Shown in pieces: positions 27,536-38,008 of a stretch of 64,000 bases of DNA. The stretch spans positions 239,501-303,500 of the forward strand of contig CAXIUP010000090.1 in assembly GCA_964035015.1 (NCBI GenBank), read 5' to 3'. The position numbers were made by a program, and so were the translations under genes. Every line of letters starts with the position of its first letter. Within the stretch, counting starts at the first letter, position 1. Source of the DNA: Corallium rubrum. Taxonomy: Eukaryota > Cnidaria > Anthozoa > Scleralcyonacea > Coralliidae. The notes below the pieces were generated by a model that saw nothing but the letters and a program-made list of their open reading frames with translations, searched no databases and was not told where the DNA came from.

Positions 27536-27763
27536 TTAATTTGGTGTATCGTGTGTGCCGATCGGTTGATTATTGAAGGAATTATTGAAGGTGAAATATT
27601 TGCTTTGCGAATGTGGTGATGAATCTGGTGATGAATCTGGTGATGAATCTGGTGATGAATCCGAGGATGAATGTGGTGATACCTTCACACTGGTAGCAAA
27701 AAGAATAGCACAAGAGAAAGAGAGAGCGAAGAGAAAAACTTGAATTCGCGACTGATAACACAT
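27536..27763 (-). other. Small open frame with hydrophobic N-terminus; doubtful gene
   Basis: A 75-codon minus-strand frame opens with a short polar stretch, then a hydrophobic run (residues 8-25, VFLFALSFSCAILFATSV) that resembles a signal peptide. A Ser/Pro/Asp repeat follows, made by the 12-bp minisatellite. No recognised family, no visible splice context, and a 12-bp repeat automatically keeps a frame open. I list it only because signal-like start plus acidic repeat is a plausible small secreted peptide. Confidence 0.15.
27609..27680. repeat. 12-bp minisatellite, six copies, at the satellite edge
   Basis: Six copies of GAATSTGGTGAT-type 12-mers (27609, 27621, 27633, 27645, 27657, 27669). 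The first and last are GAATGTGGTGAT, identical to a motif in the 168-bp satellite subrepeat, and the last continues as ACCTTCACAC, close to the satellite's AGCTTCACAG. Confidence 0.85.
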
Positions 27764-28112
27764 GTGGGAGATCGATAGAGGCCGAAAATTAGGCGAAGGT
27801 ATAGAGATATTTTTTAAAACATTTATTTATTAATAACAAAAGAAAACGTATTTAAACAATATATCTCTGTGTAGGAATTGGTGGTGGCATACATGTACTG
27901 TACAATCATGTATTTGACATTTTCATACATTCAATGTACTGCACATTGTTTGGTATAGTCTTTATATTTCTAGATGTATGCATTATGATTTATTATAAAT
28001 TCATCAATTGGAGTAATGCCTGGCTATTCCTCCCTGGAACAATGTCAGGCATTTGCAAACTTTTGATGACTGGGAGTGGGGTATTTATCTACAGTACTGT
28101 TCGAGGTACTGT
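27764..28112. other. AT-rich spacer, nothing recognised
   Basis: AT-rich sequence between the satellite edge and the hAT remnant, with short palindromic ACATGTACTGTACA-type words near 27891-27904 but no supported gene or element. Confidence 0.6.
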
Positions 28113-29619
28113 TTACCTAAAACTTAAGAAATTCTGGTTGCTATAGTCACATACTTGCTGTGGTATAATAAGCCAATTAAACAGCAATACAACTGGGTTG
28201 TCAAAATATTGTAGTCGATGTAGTCTGTAAGCATCCGACTGAAACAGCGTGTTGAGACCAGTTAAATCACCAAGCACGTAGTCCGTGAATTCCAGCGTAG
28301 CTTCGATATAAGGAGATCTGAGGGACTGGAGAATCCTCTCTGCTGCCGGAGATTTGGTCTCGAAGGCTTTGGACACAAAAAACAACTCAAGAGCTGTCCA
28401 TTGTTCCAAAATCCGTTTCACACATTGTGAAACAGACAACCATCGGGGTTGGCATGGCTTTAGGATCTTGTGTGGCTCACACTGCGCAAAATGCTGGAAC
28501 TCTTCGTAAATTTTTTGTCGGTTTCGCGAATTTTTAAAATAATTGTAGATGTCGTGGACCAGTTGCTCTGTGGTTTTAGACAGGACTTCACAAGCATGTT
28601 CAGTAACAAGATGAAAAGAGTGGCAGAAGCATTTCAGAACGAAAATGTCTGAGCCGGCCGCATCTTGCATTCTCGTCAAAAAGGAATTGTTTTGTCCTTG
28701 CACGAGGTTCTCGCCGTCTGATGCTTAACCAACAACCTTGTCCCAGGTTATCCCATCTTCCTCCAAGGCCGCTTTTAGGGACTCGAACAAGCCATCTGCT
28801 TTTCCACTTTCGACTGGAAGCAAGCGATAAAGCTTTGTCACTGGCTCAGTCGAACCACTTGGCAAGAAGCGCACATTTACGCAGAAGATTTTATTCATCG
28901 TAATATCGGTGGCTTTGTCACAGAGGATGGAAATCCCTCTGGCCTGCACTGCATTATTTCGTCAACCAGCTTCTCATGGGCATGGACAGAAAGGCATTCA
29001 GTGAGAAAATAAGTTCCCTTCGTTCTGTTGCATGTCATACCTTTGACAACGTTTGAATTTATTTTTGAATTTATTAAATTTGCCACTTAACGTGTGGCAG
29101 GAGAGAGGAACAGAACTTTCGTCCCAATTGACACCAAACTCCTATGTGTAGACAACTAAGACCTACGTGTTGATTTTACGAAGGGAGGAATACCGGAGAA
29201 CCCGGCGAAAACCCTCGGAGCACAGGAATCGTCAGCAATAAAATGTAAAGTTTCAGTTAGCTGATCAAGGAAGTTGAAAGAAATATTCCTCCTTGCCATC
29301 AGGGCCACGGTATTCAGCTCTGCTTTTATGTTGGAACAATCGCTCGCATTCAAAAAAGCAAGCATAGGACGGTTCTCGTTTGAGCTCTTGCCAGGCGAAT
29401 ATGGGTAGTTTATTTTGTGTGGCCAATGAGTTCGGATTTTCCACACACAAGATCTTTGTCACAGAAGGAAAAGTGTGCTTTCCCTCTACGCTGTGACATA
29501 GATAACCAACCACTCGCCCAACTTTCTCTTTCCCATTCTTGGCGGTATTTCTGCGCTCGATATTTTTTTTCTATAATCTTCGGCATGGTGCCCCTGTGGG
29601 TGACTGTCGGCCAGGCCAA
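28113..29619 (-). pseudogene. hAT-superfamily (ZBED5-like) transposase remnant
   Basis: Read on the minus strand, 29619 to 28113 gives successive pieces of a hAT/ZBED-type protein. An N-terminal zinc-finger-like segment lies near 29410-29500 (GKAHFSFCDKDLVC, then SELIGHTK). A helical segment near 29230-29320 contains ARRNISFNFLDQL. A catalytic-core part at 28725-28949 contains GISILCDKATDITMNK, and the region after CFCHSFHLVTEHAC (28113-28703) contains QPRWLSVSQCVKRIL. The frame is broken: a frameshift near 28949, an in-frame TAA at 28725-28727, and further shifts upstream of 29086. The usual C-terminal dimerisation region is missing after 28113. Known hAT proteins cut and paste DNA with 8-bp target duplications; I found no convincing ends here. 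Clearly a dead copy; the family call is firm, the subfamily less so. Confidence 0.85.
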
Positions 29620-29755
29620 TATTAAAACTCTGATCCTGGCTGGTTCTAACCCAGTGTAGTCAAAGTGTCATAATTTGTCATTACAAAAAGACATTAGTGT
29701 GTGAGTTATTCGGAGTCGTGGAATCAAGATTCTATCTTGTTTGCGTTTGTGATAA

Positions 29756-29915
29756 ATGAGTCATCACCTCAAACACGGTGATACACCACAAACGACCCAC
29801 ATGGGAATTGTGAGAGAGTATCAGAGCAATCGTGCAAGTAATTACCGTTGGTAACTGGTTATTTGCTATGCACGATTGAGGTGGGATGCTTTCAGTGTTT
29901 GAGGAGATGACTCAT
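29756..29915. repeat. Nested inverted repeat (hairpin/MITE-like)
   Basis: Outer arms 29756-29776 and 29895-29915 match at 20 of 21 positions (ATGAGTCATCACCTCAAAC). Inner arms CAATCGTGCA (29827-29836) and TGCACGATTG (29869-29878) are perfect, and a small TTACC/GGTAA hairpin lies between them. The nested stems suggest a fold-back element or a structured transcript. No target duplication was recognised. Confidence 0.7.
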
Positions 29916-31130
29916 TCATTGGGAATTGTGCTTCCGTTGCTTGTGTATATCAAATTGCATGGCATACGCATGTGTCCGCAAGAGGTCTAGCCTGCATGTC
30001 AGGCTCTTAGCTTGTTCTGGGGCGCGGGTTTAGGGGGGGGGGGGGTTACAAGAGGGCCACCATTGCAGCTCTGCCAGCGACTCCTTTATTTATTCGCGTT
30101 TTTCTTGGGTTTTTTTCTAAACTTTTATATTATCGTCAATTCACCTACATTCCCCTACATATAATTCAGGGTCAAGCCCAGTTTCAGGCTCTGGCTCTGG
30201 CTCAGGCAGCTCAGGCAGCTCTGTCAAATGATCATCTGAAAACAGTTAATCTACTACTATACCATTATCACACTGGCATGTCTGAAATATCTTAGCTATT
30301 TTAAACGTTATACAGGTCACTGTAATATTCCTATTAATAGTTTTGTGCAACTCAATAATTCAGTCAGAATCACTAGAAACAGTTCAGAACTAGACGTACT
30401 AGTTTCTAAGTGCTGTACTATTGGAGTAGTCTAATCCACCTCAGTTAATCAGTTTAAAACTCAACTTTCTAATCACTACATTAATGCTGTAATTATTAAT
30501 TAATGCTTATGACGTCAATAAGTTTTTTTTAGAAATCAATGTTTAAAATGTTCTTCATCCCGACCTATAACACACTCTCTTCTAAACCATACTGCTATTG
30601 ACCTTAATCACTTATATCTATTGTATTTGTTTACATGATTATCCTGAATTGTGAAATGGTCTAGAATTCCAGATAATCCTGAATATTAAATAAAATGAAG
30701 CCCAACCCTGACGCTAAACCTAACGACAACCCCTGGTAAGCTAAATCTAACCACAACCCCCTTGGGAGAAAGTTCCACCTGTCAGACCCGGACCACAACA
30801 CCCCTACTGGGGTTTTTTGTTATATGCTTAGTATAATCCTGAATTATAAACACTTTAAATTGACAATTCAGGGTAGTCCTGCACCACATTCAGCCTTCAA
30901 TCTGATCTTCCTCAGCCCACTCCCACCTCTTTGCTCATGCATTATAGCTCTGCACGTTCCAGTAGCCCGAGTGCACACCTGACCCAGGTGTCTTGTTAGA
31001 TATAAATTTAATATTAACCCTTTTAATTATCAACGTAAATACAAAAATCATTTGAGACTAACATTCCGGCCCCTTAAAGGCGGGTATACTTAAGCCTTTA
31101 CAAACTAACAATTTAATAAAAGTAATTTTC
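29916..31130. other. Non-coding spacer, no gene seen
   Basis: About 1.2 kb without a supported frame. It contains a run of G near 30032-30045 and a short CTCTGG/CAGCTCAGG low-complexity stretch near 30187-30225. It may include the far 3' end of the BEL/Pao element, but no LTR was recognised. Confidence 0.5.
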
Positions 31131-32448
31131 TTAGTTTGCTTGGATAGATGACTCAAATCCTTCCTGTCTTGTAGCCTCTAGTAGAACCACTTTGTCGACT
31201 GGATGGTCTAGGACTGAGGTGCTTGTTTTCAGCTTCACACTTCGTATATGGCCATCACTACTGTTGTGGTACACCTCCAATATACGTGCTAGAGGCCACG
31301 AATTGTGAGGCCACGTTTCTTGTAGAGCCAGGACGATGTCACCCACAGCGAAATTTCTCTTTGCGCGATTCCATTTTTCTCTCCGTTGTAACGACGGAAG
31401 ATATTCTTTCAGCCATCAGCGCCAGAAAACGTCAGCCAGGTACTGCACCTGTCGCCATCTTCATCGTGAATAAGAATCTTCTTTCTGGAATCTGCCAGGC
31501 GGTAGAGTCGAACCAGATCGCAACAACAACAGGTGATTCGGTGTGAGCACCGCACTCTCCTTTGGATCATCAGACACTTTAATTAACAGTCTTCCATTGA
31601 CGATGGACTCGACCTCGCACATCAGGGTGACCAGACCTTCGTCATCCAGGATCTGTTCCTTCAGTAGGGCTTTCATAACCTTTCTCATTGTTCTAATACA
31701 GCACTCCCAAACGCCGTCATGATGAGGAGCTGCAGGTGGGTTAAAGATCCACTTGATGCCTTTTAACAGCAGGAACTCATTGATCGTTTGTTGATTCCAG
31801 GCTTTCACACAGTCACGAAGCTCTTTCTCGCCACTCACGAAATTTCTGCATTGTCAGATCTCATTTCGGAAGGGCACCCCGTTCTCGCAATAAATCTTCT
31901 CATGGCGTTGAGAAAGGAGTCAGTGTCGAGGCTTTTTGCTACTTCTATATGAAGTGCTTGAACGGCTAGACAGGCAAAAAGCACACCATATCTCTTCACT
32001 TGGCCTCTTTCTCGTCGTAATACAAATGGACGAAAGCAGTCTACGCCGGTGTATGTGAAAGGGGGTTCATCGGCCGCCGGGTGTCACTCGACTTTTTGAC
32101 AGGTCTGCCATGTTTTGCTCTCCAACTGGAGATTGTCTCCTTCTGCAGTCGAAACAGTCGTTTACTGTCTTACGTATAAGACCTCGTGCTTGGACGATCC
32201 AGAATTTCTCTCGTATTAAGTAAGGACAAAACGTGTTCGAGTCCTGAGTGCCCAGAAACGTGATGAAAATGTAAAACAATCAGCTTTGCCACATGGTGTA
32301 GTTTGGGCAGGATTACGGGATGTTTGCCGCTGTCCTCAATGGGTGCGTGTCTTAATCGTCCTCCTACACGCAAAAGACCATCGATCATCCTTGGATCTAA
32401 CTTGTAGATTGTGCTCGTACCTTTGATTGGGCTAGCCTTTCGACTTTC
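31131..32448 (-). pseudogene. BEL/Pao retrotransposon integrase region, 3' portion, broken
   Basis: On the minus strand this holds, in order: the integrase zinc-binding region (32170-32448, with DGLLRVGGRL and the H...H pair, then CFDCRRR near 32130), the catalytic core (GVDCF near 32038, SDN near 31850), the segment with HHDGVWE and LTPNHLLLL (31461-31838), and the C-terminal DUF5641-like domain (31131-31346, starting MGDIVLALQETWPHNSWPL). These are hallmarks of Pao-type integrases. Frames shift near 32215 and 31845, and again between 31346 and 31461, so it is dead. The upstream part of the same frame continues at 37182-37422 on the far side of the gypsy insertion. No gag, reverse transcriptase or LTR of this element is visible. 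Confidence 0.88.
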
Positions 32449-32663
32449 TGTTATAGATTCAAAAGTAATACCCTGCATAGGCATGGTTTTATTGAAGCAC
32501 TTTTATCAACTATATACAGCTAATATGTCGACGTCTTTTTATAGATTTTTCTAGTGAATTTGCATATGTTTACATAATAAATAGACTAATTTCTATTAGT
32601 TCTACTGAATGATAATCAAGTTAGTGAGGTTTATTTACTTAAAGTTTACTTGTTCTTACAACA
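32449..32663 (-). repeat. 3' LTR of gypsy element
   Basis: Starts TG and ends CA on the plus strand, partner of 36968-37181. One extra T near 32631 accounts for the length difference. Flanked on the left by target duplication CTTTC. Confidence 0.95.
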
Positions 32664-32677
32664 TCCCATCTTTCCTC
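32664..32677 (-). promoter_or_regulatory. Polypurine tract of gypsy element
   Basis: Directly inside the 3' LTR the minus strand reads GAGGAAAGATGGGA, a purine-rich stretch at the position expected for the plus-strand primer. Confidence 0.7.
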
Positions 32678-34109
32678 AACTTTGGAATCGATCAGGTGGA
32701 TAAACTTCGCGGCCTCTCAGCGTCACGTAGATCGGATGTCTCTGAACGCTGGTGTTGGTAATATTGGAATCCATCGACTCATCTTCTGTGTCATCACGAT
32801 CATTCTGATCCCACAGGGCGTATCGCGTATTCTGATGATTTTTCTTCTCGTTGAGTGTATTCTCTTCTCTCCTTTCTTCTCTTTCACTTTCTTGTCTCTT
32901 GGGATGCGATTTCCCTCGAACAATCTTGAAATGTGACTTGTCTCGCATGAACACTTTCCCGTTGTCAAATCGAGCGGTCACTGCATTTCCACAAATCTTG
33001 ATCACTCTGCCTGGAATCGGGCTAAGTGGATCTGTTCGTCTGTTCTTCATGAGAATCCTATCTCCAACGACAATTGTGGACTTTCTCACGTTTCTACGCT
33101 TGTCGTGGTTTCTTCTGGAATTTAGCTTGTACATAGCATCATTCCGTCTGACTTCAGCATCATTTCCATGTTCGGGAATTTTCGAAATCTCTGGCAAGAC
33201 TCCAAGTCGCATCTTTCTCCCAAACATCAGCTCGTACGGACTTTTTCCTATAGCGGGATGCGGTGTGGCACGATAGGCATTTACCATTCCCTCAATGAGA
33301 GTACGGTATTTCTTCCCCTCCTGTTTTGCAATTCTCTCCATCTTCTTCACATTCTGCATGAATTTTTCTGCTTCACCATTTCCTCTCGGATGCCTGGGTT
33401 TCACAGGTTTATGAATGAATCCTTTCTCGTGGGCGTATTTCTTGAATTCATGACCATTGAATGGAGGTCCTCGATCTGATTTCAGCTCATTTACTGTACC
33501 AAATGTTGAAAACCACGATTCGAGGATCGGTTTCACACAGGAAAACGCTGTCGATCTACAGTAGTTCACAACAGGATAGCGGCTGTATAGGTCATATCCC
33601 ACCATCGCGTAAGTTCCATCCTTAAATGGGCCTTTGAAATCCACAGAGATTGTATGCCAGGGACCTGGTGGCAATGGCGTTGATTGAAGAGGCTCGTCGT
33701 ACGTGCGATCATGAGTGGCTTGACAGCTTGAACAATTCTTTACCATCTCTTTGCATAGCTTTGCAATGCCAGGAAACCAAATCTTTTCTTGAAGAAGCTT
33801 CAACGTGCGGGTTTCCCCCGAATGCCCAATCTTGTGTGCTTTTTCCACAAATCTTCTCCGACTGTTCAACGGCGGAATAAGTCGGTCCTTATAGAGGATA
33901 ATTTCTCCAATAACAGACAGGTCGGACGCTACTCCGAGAAATCTTGCAATTCTTGAATCTTTCCCGTGCTTCTTCCAAAGGTTGTTTTGAATCACGTCCT
34001 TCAGGAATTGGTAATCGTTGTCTTCTCTTGCAATTCTGGAAAGATATTCGTCATTTTCAGAAACGAAGACTTGTAGTCCTTCCTCCAATTCGCTCACGGA
34101 TCTCGCCAT
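32676..34109 (-). pseudogene. Gypsy integrase frame (pol 3' part)
   Basis: A 477-codon open frame. Residues ~105-145 form an HHCC zinc-binding region (AHKIGHSG and NCSSCQA). The catalytic core follows with D in SVDFKGPF, D in LKSDRGPPF and E in GNGEAEKF, a D,D(35)E spacing. A chromodomain is not seen; the C-terminus has a small basic SH3-like segment (GDRILMKNRR). The protein would insert the cDNA copy into host DNA. It looks intact on its own but is out of frame with the RNase H frame ending at 34094, so it lacks a normal polyprotein link. Start is formal, since this domain is normally released by the protease. Confidence 0.9.
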
Positions 34110-35651
34110 GGGAACATCGCTCTCTCTCTCTTCCTGATGTGTCTTGATCCATAATCGGCGATGTTCTCGGCTCCCTTCTGGTACTTGACCACGTAATCTA
34201 AACCTTGTATGGCAAGTATCTGTCGCTCGATACGCAATGGTGCTCTTGACGTTGGGTTATTGAAAAGATGCACAAGTGGCTTGCAATCTGTGATGATTTC
34301 AAATCTGGGTGCTCCAACCAGGCATTTGTAGAGAGCATCAGCACAGGCATACTTGATCGCAGCAGCTTCTAACTCAGTCTGTCCGTATCTCGTTTCGACA
34401 TCAGACAGGGCTCGGTTAGCTACATGACACATCTTCCATTGTCCCTCGTCGTCTTGCTGGCATAATATGGCACACAGTCCTCCAGGAACATTGCTCGACT
34501 TTTCTGTCTTTTTTCCAGCATCTACGTAGATCCATATCGGTCTTCTAGGAACAAAGTAGGCAAGGGTTGTCTGTTCCGTCAAGCTGCTCTTCAGGCTATC
34601 GAAGGCTTCCTGTTCCAGAGATCCCCAGTGGAAAGTGGATGTTGACTTTGTTAACTGTCGCAGCGGTGCAGCAATCTGAGCAAAATTGGTGATGAATCGA
34701 GACATATATCCCACCATCTGCAGAAAGCTTCTTACTCCTTCTTTCGAGCTGGGCTCCCCACATTCTTGCAATGCTTTAACTTTCATCTTCGATGGTGATT
34801 CCTTCCCTGGTAAATCTGACACCATAGAACTCGATCTCTTCCTTTCGAAACTCGCACTTCTCCAATCTCAGCGTTAAACCATGGTCTTGCAGGCGTGCCA
34901 GAACTAGGTCAAGCGTTCTGTTGTGCTCGTCCCAGTCTCCCCCACCAATCAGGCAATCATCTCGGTTATTCTTCACGTGAGGAATTCCCGCTAGAATCTC
35001 ATTCATTCGTCTGTCAAACTCATCCTGACTGGTTATCCATCCTTGCGCAAGCGTTTCGTGTTTCAAATTCCCCCAGGGCGTGGTTACCACTAGGTACTTC
35101 TTTGAATCCTCGTCAACTTTCATCTGATGATAGCCATTGTTCATGTCGAGGTGTGAGAACACTTTGCAATCTCCAACTGTTGCTGATAATTCGTCTACTC
35201 GTGGACCATCTACGATGCGGGTCCTCGGTACTCCCTTGTTCACCATTCGGAAATCTGCAGTAATGGGAACATCGTCGTCTCCTTTTGGTGTGATGACAAG
35301 TGGACTGGCATATGAAATTGGCTCGCCGGGTTTTGTCTAGGTCATTATCCCCTCTTGAACGAAGTAATCTAGTTTCTTCTTGGTTCTCTCTTCAAGATGG
35401 TGTGGTATGGGTCTTGGTGGTTGTATGACCGGTTGCGCATCGGGATTCATCTCGATGTGGGTAAGGATGGGCTCTCCCGACTCAGGATTCTTTAATGTCC
35501 CTATGCCTTGAAACATCTTCTTATGCTTCTGTAGGATCTTTCTGAGGTCTTTTAGCGGTGTTTTATCTTCATGTTTACACACTTTTTCTGTGTCATCTAC
35601 CTTAGCGTCGACTTTATTCACAAATTCTCCCTCAGCGCTGTATTTAATCAT
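34094..35651 (-). pseudogene. Gypsy reverse transcriptase and RNase H, broken
   Basis: Minus strand, from 35651 down: a segment ending PPRPIPHHLEE with KKLDYFVQEGI, then the reverse transcriptase with LDMNNGYHQM and the DD pair in RDDCLIGG, and from 34825 the connection and RNase H with IYVDAGKK, TELEAAAIKYA and ITDCKPLVHLF. Damage: an in-frame TAG at 35337-35339 just before the RT fingers and a frameshift near 34785. Reverse transcription of the element's RNA is the family function. High LTR identity with several lesions suggests either a defective parent copied in trans or very recent decay. Confidence 0.9.
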
Positions 35652-35681
35652 GCCAAGATTCAGAAGCGTTCTTTCCGATAG

Positions 35682-36089
35682 CTATGGATATTTATGAATA
35701 CCATCTTGTACAATGTAGAGATCGGTCAATGTTTCAGCGTTGCTGTTTGTCAGCTTTGCTTCTTTAATTCGAGCGATCACTTCCAGCTCTTCACCGTTCA
35801 GGGCGTAGATCTTCTGTTTTGGTTTCTTTATCTGCCTCTTTACATTGGGATTTGCTTCATGAATTTTCTTGAAATCACTCGCTGAGATTAAGTCGACGTC
35901 AGCGCCGGTATCTGGATCAACCATGATCTTAATTCCGCATATGTGAACAGGTAACAAAATGTTGCTAGTATTTTGGCCTTTCATTGCTCTTATGCCCAAC
36001 TTCTCGCTCACACATTTGTAAAAACTCGGGGTCAGAGTCAGAAGTATCACGAGAATCTTTTGAAAAATTACTCGCAGCTGAACCATCAC
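35682..36089 (-). pseudogene. Gypsy aspartic protease frame
   Basis: 135 codons with the retroviral-type protease active site DTGA in VDPDTGADVDLIS, preceded by LPVHICGIKI. It overlaps the end of gag (35965-36089) in a different frame, one base downstream (+1, or -2). It ends at a TAG (35682-35684) in the same frame as the following RT segment, so that stop separates protease from RT. Whether the stop is a lesion or read through cannot be told here. Confidence 0.85.
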
Positions 36090-36939
36090 GAAAACCAGCA
36101 GCTTTTACTTGCTTCGATCTATTGTCAGATTTTCTTGAATAACACTGTGCACTAAAATGACCAAGCTTTCGACATTTATAACACTCTTGTCCCACCGCTG
36201 GGCAAGTAACGTGTGAATTGTCACGGCCACATTTTGTGCAAGTCTTCTTCTCTGACGACTGTCTCACATCTTGTGGTTTCTTCGGGTTTTCACGATTCTT
36301 AAACGAGTATATCTTCTGTGATTTCTTTCTCGGGAATCTTTTGATCCATGTTCTTCGTACTTCAAGGTCGGGTGATTCACTCTTCACTTCCATTTTCATT
36401 TCCTTTCTTTGTGCTTCGACATCTTGCTTTGTAGTCGCATACTTTAAGAAATCCCTGAGCGACCAGTTGTTTTCCAACGCTTTCGCTTGAAGATTTTCAT
36501 ATTTGCACGTTAATATCAAGCGGTCTAGAATCATTTCATCTTCGTATCCATGAAAATCACATTCTTTGGCGAGTCGTCGAAGTTCGAGCTCATATTGTGC
36601 GAATGACTGACATGGCTGTCGAACGGCTCTATTAAATCTAAATCTCGCATGAAGTCTCGTGTTCGTCGCCACATATACGTGCTCGACTTTCGCAATTAGC
36701 TTTTCGTATTCGTTCATTTCACCCTCTGGTTCGGTTCCGTTCTCGTCTATTGACAGGATTTTGTCCCCACCATGAACCAACAGAGCTGCCTTCATATCTT
36801 CTGGTTTTGTGATATCGTAGTAATTCATTTGAACCTCTAGTCTTCTTCTCCAGAGTTTCCATTTACACGTAGTCTCTAGGATATCCTCGTCAGGTTCGAA
36901 TTCTTCGATTTTCAATGCCTCCCTTGGTTTCGGAGGCAT
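35965..36939 (-). CDS. gag: Gypsy Gag-like protein
   Basis: A 324-codon open frame starting MPPKPREALKIEEFEPDE, 28 bp inside the 5' LTR. The middle matches Ty3/gypsy capsid-type sequence (RFRFNRAVRQPCQSFAQYE, LILTCKYENLQAKAL). Two zinc knuckles close the protein: a variant CTKCGRDNSHVTC and a canonical CYKCRKLGHFSAQC (CX2CX4HX4C), used in RNA packaging. The frame is intact and runs beyond the knuckles over the start of the protease frame. Likely the only undamaged protein of this element apart from integrase. Confidence 0.9.
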   Translation of the reverse strand: MPPKPREALKIEEFEPDEDILETTCKWKLWRRRLEVQMNYYDITKPEDMKAALLVHGGDKILSIDENGTEPEGEMNEYEKLIAKVEHVYVATNTRLHARFRFNRAVRQPCQSFAQYELELRRLAKECDFHGYEDEMILDRLILTCKYENLQAKALENNWSLRDFLKYATTKQDVEAQRKEMKMEVKSESPDLEVRRTWIKRFPRKKSQKIYSFKNRENPKKPQDVRQSSEKKTCTKCGRDNSHVTCPAVGQECYKCRKLGHFSAQCYSRKSDNRSKQVKAAGFRDGSAASNFSKDSRDTSDSDPEFLQMCEREVGHKSNERPKY

Positions 36940-36943
36940 GCTG

Positions 36944-36967
36944 ATTTTGTTTAATCTTCGTCGCCAA
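36944..36967 (-). other. Putative primer-binding site and leader of gypsy element
   Basis: Immediately inside the 5' LTR the minus strand reads TTGGCGACGAAGATTAAAC, the position of a tRNA primer-binding site. I did not assign the tRNA. Confidence 0.55.
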
Positions 36968-37181
36968 TGTTATAGATTCAAAAGTAATACCCTGCATAGG
37001 TATGGCTTTATTGAAGCACTTTTATCAACTATATACAACTAATATGTCGACGTCTTTTTATAGATTTTTCTAGTGAATTTGCATATGTTTACATAATAAA
37101 TAGACTAATTTCTATTAGTTCTACTGAATGATAATCAAGTTAGTGAGGTTATTTACTTAAAGTTTACTTGTTCTTACAACA
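36968..37181 (-). repeat. 5' LTR of gypsy element
   Basis: 214 bp, near-identical to 32449-32663; followed on the right by target duplication CTTTC (37182-37186). Confidence 0.95.
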
Positions 37182-37422
37182 CTTTCCTTTTCTGTTTTCT
37201 TAGTTTGATGTGTTGATTCAGTAGACATCTGACGTTCTAGGGCATTTATTTCTTCTTGGAAACTTGCAATCTGGACGCTTTGAAGAATCGCGGTTTCTGT
37301 GTAATCTACCTCTTCGACAGTTGGTGGGAGGATCTTCTTGGTTGACTGAGGCATTACCTTATCTTCGTTCTTTCGTTTATACACAAATGCTGTAGTTGCA
37401 CTCCCTTTCCATTTAAAGCTAT
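37182..37422 (-). pseudogene. BEL/Pao fragment, upstream side of the gypsy insertion
   Basis: Minus-strand frame containing KKILPPTVEEVDYTE and FQEEINALERQ, which reads up to codons GAA AGT at the target duplication and resumes in the same frame at 32448 with SRKASPIKG. In Pao elements this region joins RNase H to the integrase zinc-binding domain. It is cut off at 37423 by the ACCCAGCTAACAC repeat. Confidence 0.8.
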
Positions 37423-38008
37423 ACCCAGCTAACACATTTACGTTGTGACAACGTTGTGACAACGTTGGATTTACGTCGTGGCAACGTTATATGATCACGT
37501 CGTGACAACGACAATTTGTAGACAGCAGAGGACGTTGTGACAACGTTATAAATTACGAAACCACCACGTTAAGACAACGTTGTGACAACGTTGCCTGACG
37601 ACGTTGTCACAACGTTGTGAGGACGTTGTGAGGACGTTGTGGCGACGTTTTTATAACGAAACAGCGATGTTGTCACGACGTTGTAACAGAGACGTTGTGA
37701 GGACGTTATGGCGACGTTTTTATACCGAAACAGCGACGTTGTCACGACGTTGTAACAGAAACGTTGTGAGGACGTTGTGGCGACGTTTTTATAACGAAAC
37801 AGCTACGTTGTCACGACGTTGTAACAGAAACGTTGTGAGGACGTTGTGGCGACGTTTTTATAACGAAACAGCGACGTTGTCACGACGTTGTAACAGAAAC
37901 GTTGTGAGGACGTTGTGGCGACGTTTTTATAACGAAACAGCGACGTTGTCACGACGTTGTAACAGAAACGTTGTGGCGGCGTTTTTTATAACGAAACAGC
38001 GACGTTAA
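37423..38008. repeat. ACGTTGT-rich repeat with 69-bp minisatellite
   Basis: Begins ACCCAGCTAACAC (37423-37435), followed by irregular ACGTTGTGACAACG words. From 37623 a 69-bp unit repeats at 37623, 37692, 37761, 37830 and 37899, with a shortened copy at 37968-38008. A plus-strand frame with a 23-residue period is a by-product (69 is divisible by three). The end motif recurs inverted at 52468-52480 beside a second ACGTTGT-rich minisatellite, so both look like members of one family of repeats with internal tandem arrays. Confidence 0.85.

Larger units (their letters stand above)
32449..37181 (-). mobile_element. Full-length Ty3/gypsy LTR retrotransposon, nested in BEL/Pao
   Basis: 4733 bp, minus orientation. 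LTRs at 32449-32663 (215 bp) and 36968-37181 (214 bp) begin TGTTATAGATTC and end CTTACAACA on the plus strand. They differ by three substitutions and one indel, so the insertion is fairly young. A perfect 5-bp target duplication CTTTC lies at 32444-32448 and 37182-37186. Internal order on the minus strand is gag, protease, reverse transcriptase, RNase H, integrase, the Ty3/gypsy order. The coding region has in-frame stops and shifts (detailed in the separate entries), so this copy is probably not autonomous. It interrupts the BEL/Pao frame in phase. Confidence 0.95.

Noticed and set aside
32682..33479. Plus-strand frames over the gypsy integrase
   Set aside because: Shadows of the integrase frame on the opposite strand.
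37604..38008. 134-codon plus-strand frame with 23-residue repeats
   Set aside because: It is produced by the 69-bp minisatellite; no domain or gene context.
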